NCBI GenBank assembly: GCA_023159155.1
Contig: JAJNNX010000016.1
Coordinates: forward strand, 744,001 to 808,000
Direction: 5' to 3'
Origin: Ustulina deusta
Lineage: Eukaryota > Ascomycota > Sordariomycetes > Xylariales > Xylariaceae
DNA length: 64,000 nucleotides
A program made the translations under genes and the position numbers. Each line of letters starts with the position of its first letter. Position 1 is the first letter of the stretch. Under the pieces are notes generated by a model. The model did not search any database. It saw only the letters and a list, made by a program, of their open reading frames with translations, and was not told the origin of the DNA. Shown one piece after another: positions 36,966 through 47,874 of the stretch.

Positions 36966-37182
36966 TCCTTGCTTGGCCAGGTCACGGAGCAGGAGATGTT
37001 TCGGAAAACCACGACAAACCTGCGATAACATAGTCAAAATATTTTCTCAGGATGGGAAGTAAGGCTGTGATATACACCGGCTGGGTATTACAGAGGGAGG
37101 CAAAGCACCCGAGGCCTGATTTAAACGATGCACATGGGACATGACGAATGTACGGAGCTGGAATATTCGCCGTTAAAAGACA

Positions 37183-37206
37183 GGGGGGCGGGGGGGGGGG
37201 GGGGGG
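37183..37206. repeat. G-run (G6-C-G17)
   Basis: Near-homopolymer of G on the + strand broken by one C at 37189. This is a second long G tract besides the one in ERD2 intron 1. Confidence 0.95.
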
Positions 37207-37650
37207 TGAACGCCTTGTCGAACCTGAAAACTCAACTTTCTTAACCCTGAGCTTGGGCATCGCCAACATCATGATTTTCTACTGTTATCACGACGTGGAG
37301 AAATACTGCGAAAAGCACATGGGAACTTTAATCAACTCGTTAAACCTAATAGTATCTTTCTTGTTCTTCGCGCGGTGTATTATTTGCTACTAAATTGCTT
37401 ACTTCGGCGAGACGATCTCCGTACTCGAGCGGTGTAGGAAATCAACGGTAGTATGCAATATTCCTACTCAAGTACCAATGCTTGCGCCCAGGTTTCATTC
37501 ACCAAGTCAGCAAAGTACCTAGTCTCGACGGGACGGGCACGTCAGTAGGTATTAAAAACAGCTAGTGCTAATCAATTCTCGACTTCCTCAAAGGAGGACT
37601 AACGAGGGATGCGCTCGCGCCGACATTTCTGAGAAGTTCGTCTTCCGGAC

Positions 37651-40600
37651 CTATATGCAGCAGGTGAAGCAGAAATCTCGCCCACATTCAAACCCATCCT
37701 CACCACAACGGCGCAAGGTGCCATGGGGCGACGGCACCATACTTGGGCTCTTTGTTGGGGACACGTGGTGTCTTTTTGTAGGGCTGCTGAGCAAGCGTTC
37801 GGCGACCCTGCGGGCTAGAGGCGAGCTGTGCACTAAACGGTTTCGTCCCCGTCGAGCCTTGCTGCTACCAGCGCGCGACTCTGTCGCCGGAGGTATGTTT
37901 CTGCTCCAGAGAGTCCGATTCGGTGTTCGTGCGGATGAAGAGGGGGACCCGGTGAGAACACTATGTTTTCGGGTTTTGTTGCGGGGTGTGGAGAGTAGAG
38001 GCGGTAAGTCGTGGTTTTCGTTTGTGGTAGGCCGAAAAAAGGGAGAGAACAGCCTGGAGGTCGTGCTCGAAAATGAACCCGCGATGCTTAACTCATCATC
38101 GCTTTCATCATCAATGCCCTCGGGTATAAGGGAAGTGAGGGGGAAGCGCTTGCTGGACGGGGTGCGATGATGGCTACTTCGGTGTTTCGCGCCCCTAGAG
38201 CCTTGTTTCCTTGTCGGAGTTGCAGGGGCGGGAGTAATTTTGGTTCGGGAAGGAGTCTTGCTGGTTATCCTGGACCTGATTGGTATCCCTAGTTCGGGGC
38301 TCGGAGCCCTGCCTATGCCGATGCTATTTTGTTCATCGCTCTTCGTCGGACGTAATGATAGCGGCAACACGAACTCAGACGTAGAATGGGCATCCGATTT
38401 AGCGGGAAAAATAGAAAGGTCTTGATCCGGTAATTCTACAGCCCCAAGGGAGGGACTCCTCTGGGCATCCTGGTGATCTGAATCTAGCTGCAGATCACCG
38501 ATTTCAGCAACAAGCACGCTGGTACACACTGATTGATTAGACGCATTGCGCTCCTGATTATCGCGTATCTCCGAGGGTTCAGAGCTCGGGAGTAAACAGT
38601 CTTGACCCGGAAATCGGTCGGACTCCCTCAACGCACGCATTACCGGGTGTTTCGGACTTCGGAATCCGACATCCTGTTCGGGTGCAGAGATTGGGTTCTC
38701 GTGGGAATCCACTACCTCTGAACTCTCAAGCACGCTTTTTAGCCGAACATCATAATTAGGGGTTGTTGTGTTATCTGGGGCATGCGAGTGTATGGGAAAT
38801 ATCTGTTCTCCGTGGAAACTGAGGGGTAAAAGAGTTGGCTCATCTCGAGGAACATCTTCGTTTTCGGAGCGTGAGCATTCCGGTTCTTGAGATATAGTCG
38901 TTTCGAGAACGACCATTTCTGTAGTAGGCAAATTGGACTTTTCTGTCGAGCCATCTGCAGCACCTTCGCCCAAAACTTCAGTTTGGAATGCTGACGACAC
39001 TGATACCTCTTTCGGGCTATGCTGAACAGCTTGTGCTGTTTCCACACTCCCTTCTACATTCGTATTACGCGTTGCTTGCTCTTCGCTCACATCGACATTT
39101 GCAATCGGGGAGAGTCGTTGACCGGGAGTCACCCTGTCGTCTCCATTGTCGCGATCCGACTTCTGCCCCATTTCGTGCAAACTGCCTGCAGGAGTGTTAT
39201 CCATAAAGCTGTCTGCCTCTGATCCCGACTCTCGGCTGGCTTCAACGCATGTATTTTCTAGACTCTTTCCATCGTGCCGTTGAGTGTCTGTGCGTTTCTG
39301 TGTTTGCTTTGACTGCTGCTGTTGCGAACCCTGAAATTTCGATGCACTGGCGGCGTGCTTTGGGTCATCGGTTATTTGCGCGGCATTCTTTACGTGGATA
39401 CCTCGTAAATCTTCAGCTGAACGCGTGGATGGCTGGTGCACTACATCTTCAAGGCTGCCTATTGTCTGTGATGTATGTAGGCTATCCTGGGGGCACGCGA
39501 CCTCCATGTCTGCATCGACAAATAATCCTCGTTCCATACCCGACGGTTGTGGACTCTGGTCGACTATAAGTGCCGTTCCTTCGGTGGGTTGCCCTACTTG
39601 TGTTGGAGAGAGACGTTTCATTATCGGGATTATAATTTCAATTCTCCTTTCATTTGGTTGGAGGGCACGAATTTCGTTTCTGGCCTCTTCGGTGAGGACG
39701 TTAGAAGATTTGCGAGTATCCGACTTCTTTGGTCGTCCTCTTTTGTGACGCGAAGGAGATCGACCATGCGAACTTCTTGCCGTTTGGTGGTGCTGGGCAT
39801 CTTTATCTTCCTCAGCCGACTGATGAGGTGCCAACACAATCCCTGCAGTCGTTACCGCTTCCTTTCTAATGTCATCGGGTCCAGCGTGCAGCTTATCTTC
39901 AGTTAGACCAATTCCAGGAAATGGCGGCTGCTGGCCGGGACTTCGACTTGATTGGTATGAACTAGGCCTGGAGGTAGCTGGTGAATGAACCTCTTCACGG
40001 TCTTCTAAACGGAGTAAAGGCGCTGTTTCCTGCCTGCTTCTGCCAAGAATAATATCGTCTTCTTCATCACCTTCTTCTTCTGCGTCGCCGTTGTTGGCTT
40101 TGGAAGAAGTAGAGGCATCGCGTAGAAAAGACTTGGCGCTCGCGAGTCTCTTGGCAACGTGATTAGGTAGCCCACCGAATGAGGCAAATTGGCTCCCCCC
40201 TATGCCAATAAGCGATCCGTAAGGATAGCAAGGAGGCTGTACAGGTAAGTCGGGGGCTTGCCAAACTGGATCGACGTGACTGGTTCCGAAGATAGAAGGC
40301 TGGAAATGGAAAGGGGGAGGGGAGCCAAAGGGAGAGGAGAAGGCAAGAGACGATAGTCGATGCGTACCCAGCCCGGGAGGCCCATTCCACGGCGAGCGGA
40401 ACTGCAGGCTCTGATTGTATCCGGTGTACTTGGCGGGCATGAGAGACTTGGATCGCGGCTTTTTCCGTTGGCCGTCGGACTTCCCATTCAAAATTCTGTC
40501 TTCTTCGTCGCCAGACAGAGCATCCTCCGTGGCGCCATCCTTCCGGAGCTCCAGTGACTGGACATGGCCGTTGTCGACCTCAATCTCATCGGTGTAGAAG

Positions 40601-40857
40601 TTGATGACATCGTCGTCGCCGTCGAAGTCCTTGCCGTATTTCGCGAATATGTCTTCAAAGGTGGACTTCAGCCTCGTAGCAGCCCTCGCGCGCCCTTTGT
40701 CGAGCTGGTACATGGGGTCTTGTGTCGTCTCGAATTGGGCGGGCGTCATGGCCAGCTCGTCCTGGTTTTCCTCGTCTTCGGCGTAGGGAGACGGGTCGAG
40801 CCTCAACCGTTTCAGAGGAGGCTCCATCTTGGATTGGACTGCGATCGCATACCGCAT
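37651..40857 (-). CDS. scm3: CENP-A chaperone Scm3 (HJURP family), large fungal form
   Basis: Single-exon ORF of 1068 aa; a second ATG at 40827 (MEPPLKRLRLD) may be the true start. Scm3 binds the centromeric histone H3 variant with H4 and loads it at centromeres. The N-terminal Scm3 domain is visible at about residues 50-100: KGRARAATRLKSTFEDIF, AKYGKDFDGDDDVI, and DEIEVDNGHVQSLE. Residues 140-250 are Pro/Phe/Gly-rich. An AT-hook (KRGRPKK) lies near 372-378 and is followed by a Myb-like NEIRALQPNERRIEI stretch. The remainder is disordered and acidic, then Ser/Arg-rich with RSRITSKTPSRTK. The tail ends in a Cys-rich ECGRDFCFTCCI, unusual for a nuclear disordered protein. Divergent from atg6. 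Confidence 0.85.
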   Translation of the reverse strand: MRYAIAVQSKMEPPLKRLRLDPSPYAEDEENQDELAMTPAQFETTQDPMYQLDKGRARAATRLKSTFEDIFAKYGKDFDGDDDVINFYTDEIEVDNGHVQSLELRKDGATEDALSGDEEDRILNGKSDGQRKKPRSKSLMPAKYTGYNQSLQFRSPWNGPPGLGTHRLSSLAFSSPFGSPPPFHFQPSIFGTSHVDPVWQAPDLPVQPPCYPYGSLIGIGGSQFASFGGLPNHVAKRLASAKSFLRDASTSSKANNGDAEEEGDEEDDIILGRSRQETAPLLRLEDREEVHSPATSRPSSYQSSRSPGQQPPFPGIGLTEDKLHAGPDDIRKEAVTTAGIVLAPHQSAEEDKDAQHHQTARSSHGRSPSRHKRGRPKKSDTRKSSNVLTEEARNEIRALQPNERRIEIIIPIMKRLSPTQVGQPTEGTALIVDQSPQPSGMERGLFVDADMEVACPQDSLHTSQTIGSLEDVVHQPSTRSAEDLRGIHVKNAAQITDDPKHAASASKFQGSQQQQSKQTQKRTDTQRHDGKSLENTCVEASRESGSEADSFMDNTPAGSLHEMGQKSDRDNGDDRVTPGQRLSPIANVDVSEEQATRNTNVEGSVETAQAVQHSPKEVSVSSAFQTEVLGEGAADGSTEKSNLPTTEMVVLETTISQEPECSRSENEDVPRDEPTLLPLSFHGEQIFPIHSHAPDNTTTPNYDVRLKSVLESSEVVDSHENPISAPEQDVGFRSPKHPVMRALRESDRFPGQDCLLPSSEPSEIRDNQERNASNQSVCTSVLVAEIGDLQLDSDHQDAQRSPSLGAVELPDQDLSIFPAKSDAHSTSEFVLPLSLRPTKSDEQNSIGIGRAPSPELGIPIRSRITSKTPSRTKITPAPATPTRKQGSRGAKHRSSHHRTPSSKRFPLTSLIPEGIDDESDDELSIAGSFSSTTSRLFSPFFRPTTNENHDLPPLLSTPRNKTRKHSVLTGSPSSSARTPNRTLWSRNIPPATESRAGSSKARRGRNRLVHSSPLARRVAERLLSSPTKRHHVSPTKSPSMVPSPHGTLRRCGEDGFECGRDFCFTCCI

Positions 40858-41329
40858 GCCATTTCGTAAGGGGTTGCCGAGGATTGAATGGAGTGCCGGG
40901 AGGGGCTTCGAGACAATATACGCATAATTTGTTGATGACGATGCGGCAGGGGCAGTCGTCGCATCTTACCCTATAGGTACCTATGTACATATTAAGTCCC
41001 GGACCGTATCGGGACGCGTTGGACGCGTTCGGCGCGCGCGCAGCTGACCCCGTGTCGAAGATGTGCTGTGCTCGGTATCGATAAATCGGACAGCCCCACT
41101 CTCGACCCACCTGACTTTTGAAAGTTACCGTTGCACATGACGTAGGTATAGTACAGTACGTACCATAAGTTAGATAAGCTAACGCCGCCTGCTCTCGAGA
41201 CGGCTACCTTGCTATCCACATCAAAGTTCATCCCATTTCAGGTATTCTGTTGCGAAACACTGGCGATTGATTGACCTAAATGCGCAGCATGGGATTTTCC
41301 CCCGCTGCCAATCTCAACCTAGGCACGCC
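40858..41329. promoter_or_regulatory. Divergent promoter region scm3 / atg6
   Basis: 472 bp between divergent starts, containing ATAGGTACCTATG at about 40975. No specific regulator site identified. Confidence 0.5.
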
Positions 41330-42912
41330 ATGTATTGCCAGAAGTGTCGAGCCCCTCTGAAGCTGGACGGATCGTTGGTCGACTTGAATCCGGCTGCCTT
41401 TGACCTCTTGGTTGGTTCGTCATCCCTCTCATCACCAGAGCTTCAAACTCTCCCGCTTCCCCCGATACTGACACGGGCGCTCCTCTTCCAGCTTCTTCAG
41501 CCCAACAGCAACCGAAACGGCCGCATGCCGCACGACTCACTTATCCCCACGACCCCGACCGCCGAGCCCTCTACGATAGAGCTTCCCAGAACGCTGGCCC
41601 GCCGACTTTCAGGAAACAAAATAGCGGCGCGCGTGGCGACGGAAATCCTCGTGACAGTTCCGCCATGTCATTCGTGCTCCTGACAGAGTCTCAAGTGGCC
41701 CCGCCAAGGTTGACGGCCCCCCACGAACAACCAAGTCCTAACCAGCAGCGCCGAGCATCGTTCTCTACAGGCCAGCGCTCTGATGGCAGGACTGCTCAAC
41801 CCCATGAGGCAGAGCGTGTAAACAGGCTGTTCGAAATCCTGTCTGCGCGATCCGATATCGACCATCCGGTCTGTGTCGAGTGCACAGAGATGCTCGTGGA
41901 TGGGCTGCAGAAGAGGTTAGACTCAAGTGTTCGCGAACGAGATGCCTATGCTAGCTTCTTGAAACAAGTTCAGGCCGATGTCCCTACCGAAGAGGACATT
42001 GCCGAATCGAAACGTCTCCTGGCCCAGGCTAGAAAGGAGGAGGAAGAGTCGATGAAAGAATTATTGAAACTGGAAAGGGAAAAGGCAGCCTTAGATGAAG
42101 AGATAATGACTCTCGAAGAGGAGTCCCGGAAACTCGATGTTGAAGAGGAACAATTCTGGCGGGAGCGTAACGCCTTTGCCTCGAAGCTCACCGAGTTTCA
42201 AAATGAGAGGGACAGCATCAACTCCAAATTCGATCACGACTCCCAACTCCTTAGAAAACTTCAACGCGCAAATGTTTACAATGACACTTTCTCTATACAT
42301 CATGACGGTAATTTTGCCACAATCAATGGCCTCAGGTTAGGAAAGTTATCATCCAAACCTGTCGATTGGCCCGAGATCAATGCAGCCTGGGGTCAAGCAC
42401 TCTTACTTGTTGTCACAGTGGCCGACAAGCTGGGGTACAGATTCGATGGCTATGAACCCCTGCCAATGGGATCAACATCTAAGATTATAAAATACGAACA
42501 TGTATCACCTTCTTCGAGCAGGGTGGGCGCCCATAGAAGCGGTCCGCCGCCAGCTCCTAAGAAGAGCGTGCTTGATCTTTATTGCACGGGAGATCTGCCT
42601 CTACAAATGTTGTGGAATAGGAGTTTCGACAAGGGCATGGTAGCTTTCCTGGAACTAGTCAGGCAACTGGGAGCCTCTGTACACGAGCAGACCAAAGTGA
42701 CCGGACCCCACGCATATTCCACGACTCCTCTAGTATTGCCTTATAAGATTGAAGGTGACAAGATAGGGGACGACAGGATTGGCCATTTCAGTATTAGGTT
42801 GGGAATTACGAACGATGAAGGGTGGACCAAGGCATGCAAATTCGCCTTGACATGCTGCAAGTTCCTCATTGCACATGCAAGCAATGTAAGCGTTTTGGCG
42901 AACACTCGTTAA
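41330..42912 (+). CDS. atg6: Beclin-1 homologue Atg6/Vps30
   Basis: Scaffold of both Vps34 PI3-kinase complexes, acting in autophagy with Atg14 and in vacuolar sorting with Vps38. Exons 41330-41414 and 41492-42912 give 1506 nt (501 aa). The N-terminus has the two CxxC-type residues of MYCQKCRAPL and LDGSLVDLNPAAFDLLV. A 77-nt intron (GTTCGT...CTGAC...CTTCCAG) then joins in frame to a linker, PPTF, and SFVLLTESQVAPP. CVECTEMLVDGLQ opens the coiled coil (about residues 190-300). The ECD/BARA domain follows: NVYNDTFSIHHDGNFATING, INAAWGQALLLVVTVADKL, DLPLQMLWNRSFDKGMVAFL and GWTKACKFALTCCKFLIAHA. A GTAAGC at 42886 could be a donor for a further short exon, so the last ten residues are uncertain. 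Confidence 0.93.
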
Positions 42913-44177
42913 TGTGTAAATTTCGGCCGGATATTATTACTTTGAAAGGGTCGGGGTTTTTAATATTCAATTTTTCAAGCGACAGAGCCCTCGAGATATG
43001 TATTCGCAACATGGCGGCATTGTTACAATCGTCTAGTAGTACAAATACTTAGTCGTTACCAGCAAATAATAGTACAAATCCCCTGCACATCCCTCGATTT
43101 GTACACAATGGCTGACTCTAAGCTTACACTAGCCAAATATGTTGCATTTCGTGGTCCTCTCAAAAGTATAATATTAGCTAACACAAGGAACTGGCGATAA
43201 AAGCAGACTCTAGATAGCAGGTTAAAATTGTCTAGCACTGCATGTTAGGGGGCATTAAAGATGAATTCCCCTAATAACGAGGGCACATACCTACGCATCT
43301 GTTTTACATATATAACTGTCATGTAAACATAGGGAAATGAGGCAAAAGCACGCGCAGCAGCAGTAAGCGATGCAGCTTTAGGAGGAACTTAGTCTAGAGG
43401 CGTAGCATATGTCAGATATAAGGAGTTAACGAGCAATCAGCGTTATCAGGGCGAGGAATCTAATCGCGATCATAGTCGACAGCCATGTTCGCGGCAGTGC
43501 CTATTCAGCGCCAATTCCGGTACAAGATTCCCGATCTACACTCCCTAGTTGACGCCTCCTCCACTCTCGCTACCTCCGGGAAACAGTCACCATAAAACAG
43601 ATTAGTTTGGACAACCAAGTGTCTGGTGATCCAGGTAGCTTGACACCCATATCTATACATCTAAGTATAGCCACATAACGCTGTAGGGCCTCGAAAAGCG
43701 CTATGGTTCAGGCGAGCAGCCTGCACGGTCTAAAAATAACCCTATCTAGCGAGGCAGAATCGCATCAAAAAGCCTTGGTCGGATCCTCCCATTCCCAAGA
43801 CACCGCTTTTCCCGCTGTCGAGTTCAATATAATACTAAAGTAGTAAGGTCAGGGTCAACATGACATGAATCGCCAATCGCGGTTGATCCTCGTGTTGTTA
43901 CAGAAAAGTCAACATCTCCAACTGTGCCTTGGTTTGATACCCAATCGCCACAGCGGCATATTAGAGGCCCCTTATTATTTTAGCAATAATATCAGATTAA
44001 TTCCCAATAAAAGAAACCGCTGTGATCTCGGATCCTTGCCCCGAGGTAGATACTTTCAAGGGTGCCAATTTCTGCGTTTCAATCTCCAGGTCATCGTCGC
44101 CCTTAGAGCTGGTTGATCTAATAAATTTCCACCGGGTTTGGTGAGCTTGATGTCTGCTTAGTACTTCTGTAGTTGAG
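42913..44177. other. Intergenic region
   Basis: 1.27 kb between the end of atg6 and the end of the rhodopsin-domain gene. Only short ORFs; nothing recognisable. Confidence 0.5.
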
Positions 44178-45404
44178 CTATAATTCCCGTAACCTCAGCC
44201 GTGAGATAATGTTGCTATTTTTGAAACTAGCAAAGCTGCTCGAGACACCGGTGATAGAGAACACTATGAAGCCACATGTAACTTCGGCAACAGTCCAGAG
44301 CGCAACTGAGCTGTATGAGTATGTAATGTCATTCGAGTCCATGTAACTGACGGTAAAGCCAAGCCGAGCGCCAGCTGAAATACAAGCTCTAAAAGTGGTT
44401 TGATATGCGTCAAAAAATGAGTTTTTCTTTTCGCCGGAGAATTACACACTTACAGTAAGCCAACGGCAAACACGACAGAAAGCCCAAGTCGCCTCATAGT
44501 ACTCATTCTTAATTTCCAGATTACCCCTTGCGGGAGTACTAGAATGATGATGTCCATTGCAAAGTTGAACGCGCTTGAGAACACATCCAGTATCTTTGGA
44601 TTACCTAAACAGCGACTAGGTATTGTCTTGTCGTATATGGCCGCGTGTGGGACGCATTCAAAATTAATAATGAGAATTCCGATGATCCAGTACAGCGCAT
44701 TGGCTGTCATCGTTATTGTGCATGCCCAGTAAAAGGCACCACGATTCCCTCGTGGTGAAAAGGTTTGGAGCCACTCGGTTAAGATTGCTGTCTTTAGCAG
44801 TATCATCATACCAGCGTAGAGGTGGCTTAGAATAAGTGACCTCTGTCTTAGTTAGCATTGCTCGCAGCGTCACCAACAAAAGCCTACAAATAAGAAAGGC
44901 TGCAGATCTCGAACCCGGATATTCCACTGATGGACAAAAAGGCCACGTGCGTTGGGCTGCCGAATCTGCTCAAAGTAGATCGCTAACTCGGCTATGAATA
45001 GCAGCTGAGAACGAACTGTCAGTACACAATTTCCAAAGCATGCAAGTTTTGATGCAAGCTGGAACACACAAAGGCTGCTATCCCCAAGACTATGATACGT
45101 CAATTAGCGTCTACTCGCATGACGATCTTCCAATGGTCCAGTGGCAAATGTGTATCTTACCATCTTGGACTTTCACGGTCTTCATGCAGTACCATCTGCC
45201 ATGAATACGTAACAGTATAAACGTGGACGACAAGAGAAGGGCCCCGATTATGGTAGGGTAAACTATTTGGTTCGCATTTGGGGGGTAATCAAAGTTGGGT
45301 TGCACGCCAGGAGGAGGCCCAAGGGCAGGGCTATCAAGGACCTGCTCTTGTTGAGACGGTGTAAGTGACGCAAAATTGGCGAGGGACATTGCGAAAAACT
45401 TCAA
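44178..45404 (-). CDS. Rhodopsin-domain integral membrane protein (fungal 7-TM family)
   Basis: Exons 45161-45404, 45070-45089, 44888-45004, 44454-44842 and 44178-44388 give 981 nt (326 aa). This expanded Pezizomycotina family has seven helices and no known ligand; many members carry an N-terminal CFEM domain, absent here. Family features: GVQPNFDYPPN at the N-terminus, the first helix with TFILLRIHGRWYC, HQWNIRVRDLQPF, AGMMILLKTAILTEWLQTF followed by SPRG, YWACTITMTANALYWI, CLGNPKILDVFSSAFNFAMD, LPQGVIWKLRMSTMRRLGLS, and a last helix with ALWTVAEVTCGFIVFS. Exon 2 is only 20 nt. The start could also be the internal Met at 45389. It ends soon after the last helix, so the cytoplasmic tail is short. 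Confidence 0.8.
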
Positions 45405-45978
45405 GTGTCTCTACCGAATGCGGTCTTGATGGGCCGATGGGGAGTCGTGAGAGTTAAACACTACAGTTGTAAGGGTGTAAAAAGTCGAAGCCTGGTGGAA
45501 ATCGATGAGCAATTATGAACTCTGGATAACTTGAATTTTAAATAGAAAATGTCCAACTAAAATACGACGAAGACCCGACCAAAAGTCCCACTTGAATAAG
45601 TAGGTTGCCGCAATGGGTTATGCAAGAAGCCGCGAACCCGAAGTGAGTGTAACAGTAAAGACTCTGTAGGAACTGCAATGTAACTTTTTGGATTGTTTGA
45701 GTAACTACCTACTTACTTAAGTAGGTAGGTAAGGACGTAGCCTACATATTTATGTACCCAATTACGAAATAGGTCCTATTAATATAATAGGGTGGTAACG
45801 CTCCATAACAGCCCCTTCCCCTTCTCACCCCCTACTCTTGTTAAATCTTTGCTGTCTCCTGCAGTCATATTCCTTCTTCTACTGCCTCTAACTCTTACGC
45901 TTCCATAATAGACCAATCAATATTCGCCGGTGGGGTTTAGAGCTGGTTACGATCACAAACACACAATCAGCCAGCAAC
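45405..45978. promoter_or_regulatory. Promoter side of the rhodopsin-domain gene
   Basis: 574 bp upstream of the - strand gene, with a TACCTACTTACTTAAGTAGG palindrome at about 45707-45726. Confidence 0.45.
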
Positions 45979-46428
45979 ATGAATATTGGAGGATATGCCT
46001 GTGCGAGGAGTGACTCGTGGGCCTATTGTCAACTTAGCATTGGTTTCGTCATTCAGGGGCCTTCCTCACGCTGCGAGCTATACTACATCGAAACACACCG
46101 TAGTCGAGGAATCATGTGAATTGCGCCAACAGTGGCTGACCTGCTAATATGACAGTTTTGGATAACATCTAGTACAACATTCGCGTCAACTGTGTCTGCC
46201 CATCCTGGGTGGACACTCCAATGGTAGCACGGGATATCTGAGGTTACCGAGGGTTTTGGGAAAAGAATGCTATCTCAGCTACCTATAGGCCGAGTGGCAG
46301 CGCCGGAAGAAATTACTGATGTAATAATCTTCCTATCTTCTCCCCGGTCTAGCTGGGTAAACGACAGTAGCATGGTGGTTGACGGGGCAATGTCTCTATT
46401 CGCCCGTGACGGCCATGAGACACTCTAG
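45979..46428 (+). pseudogene. Decayed short-chain dehydrogenase/reductase (SDR), C-terminal half
   Basis: Classical SDR blocks are readable but scattered over frames: MNIGGYAC (45979), GPIVNLALVSS and GLPHAASYTTSKH (second frame; YxxxK active-site motif present), RVNCVCPSWVDTPMV (third frame), and GRVAAPEEITDVIIFLSS followed by SSMVVDGAMSL (first frame again, ending 46428). Stops interrupt the third frame at 46170-46172 (TAG) and 46239-46241 (TGA). One junction could be an intron (about 46100-46155); the others cannot. The NAD(P)-binding N-terminus (TGxxxGIG) is missing, so the gene is truncated as well as frameshifted. Confidence 0.75.
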
Positions 46429-46959
46429 AGGTACGGGCCATTTGAAGTAATATCGTCCGGAAGTTGTAGAAATGCCGACCATTAAACACTATGTCACACT
46501 TTAATAATAGCCCCAAGTGTGATGAAGCTGCACAACACGCTTCTCGAGAGTATCTATCTGCATTCCTTTGATAATAAGCCAATTATCGGCGAGCGGCTAC
46601 GTCGCTCATAGGCTTGTATACATGGAGACACACTTTTCCAATCTGAAGCCCGTATGGCTAGGTTTATATGGGTTAGTTAGTCCGTATGGGTAGGTTCATA
46701 TAGCTAATTCTGCAGAGAACCTCCGGTCTCCCTTGCATACCTGCCCCACAAGTCGCAGCGTATCCTGAGGTATTAATCTAAACCTTGTTATCAACGGTGC
46801 GAGTGTATATACGGACTAAAGGGTACAATAATAATACAAAAAGTGCGATTTGGGAAGTGGACTATCAGAAAGCTAATTTTCAACATTTGTATGCAATGCC
46901 ACGATTCAATTAATGATAGATCGGAGAGTGATCGTTGGAACTACCAGCGGCGCGCTTTA
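46429..46959. other. Intergenic region
   Basis: 531 bp, AT-rich toward the right; no gene seen. Confidence 0.45.
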
Positions 46960-47874
46960 CTAAAAACGTTCAGCTTCGTCGTTGGAGTGGCTGTGCTCAT
47001 TGTGATATGGTAGATTTTCCAAGCCTGATAAGTCGATCCCGTCCTCGGAATCCGAGCCCCCCTCATGTTTCTCCTCAGAATTCGAGTTCTCGTGATGTTG
47101 CTCGGAAGCCCCTGTTGGTGTCGAAACTGTATTGTTCGCAGCAGCTTCGAAATGGACTTGGGGAACTGGCACAGAATCGTTCCGAGCGGCCGGAGGAAGG
47201 GGACTACCAGCTACCGGGCCTGGCGTCTGGAATGGAATCGCTCCCTTGAGAAGACACTCGCTGGTCACTATCTCCCATTGAGTGCTGGTTTCCGTGATGG
47301 TGCTGGTAACACGAGGGATGATGGTCTTAACAGTGGTAGCGTTCAGCTCGACGGTCACCGTCGTCGTGCCTGGGACCACATGAAAAATGGATTCTTCACA
47401 GAGACCTTGAAATTCGTTAGCAAGATCTGAGAGCGCATCATGTGGGCGTTAGACTTACCGCTCGTCTGTGTGCTGTTAGGTTTCCTCTCAACAACCACTT
47501 CAGTCGACAGAATCGTCGTTGTCGGTAACTCCTTTTTTGGAAAACCTCAGATAAGTATCGAGAATAAACATTGGTTAAGGGAGCTGGTGAATCAACTTAC
47601 TGTAGTAACTTCGTGCCACCTTATGTTTGCCACCGTTGTGTTGTATTCATGGACGGTGATAACTTTCTTAAACTGTCTTGCGCAGTGACTAACGCCTTGA
47701 TCACAATCCCGGATCTCAACATTTGATTGCTCTACAGCATGAATGGTCAGAGAATTGATCAGAGAACTCAGGAACTTCTCATGAAGTAGACGAACCTGTT
47801 GAGGCATTCACGCCGACAATGCCGAAACCGATAGCAGCGATGGCCACGCTTGACGTCCACGAAAAGATCTTCAT
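46960..47874 (-). CDS. Secreted small protein with four cysteines, unknown family
   Basis: Exons 47796-47874, 47601-47731, 47459-47531 and 46960-47405 join to 651 nt (216 aa). The N-terminus MKIFSWTSSVAIAAIGFGIV plus GVNAS is a typical signal peptide with cleavage near residue 25. Mature part: four Cys (RDCDQGVSHC, GLCEE, SECLL), Thr/Val-rich beta-like repeats (TTTVTVELNATTV, TSTITETSTQW), NxT/S glycosylation sites, and a disordered acidic, Ser/His-rich tail. A second upstream Met (47967) would add 31 residues and hide the signal peptide, so 47874 is preferred. Three introns of 53-69 nt keep the frame. No named domain; it could be a cell-wall or effector-like protein. Confidence 0.65.

Larger units (their letters stand above)
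35491..37650. other. Intergenic region, convergent ends of CK2 alpha and scm3
   Basis: 2.2 kb without a supported gene. It includes a (TTTC)n microsatellite at about 36939-36965 and a G-rich run at 37183-37206. Several short ORFs have no recognisable content. Confidence 0.5.

Noticed and set aside
39249..39906. Plus-strand ORFs over scm3
   Set aside because: Antisense shadows of the 1068-codon scm3 frame.
41415..41438. 24-nt intron or frameshift in atg6
   Set aside because: A 77-nt intron to 41491 restores the frame and a family-like DLLVASSAQQQP junction.
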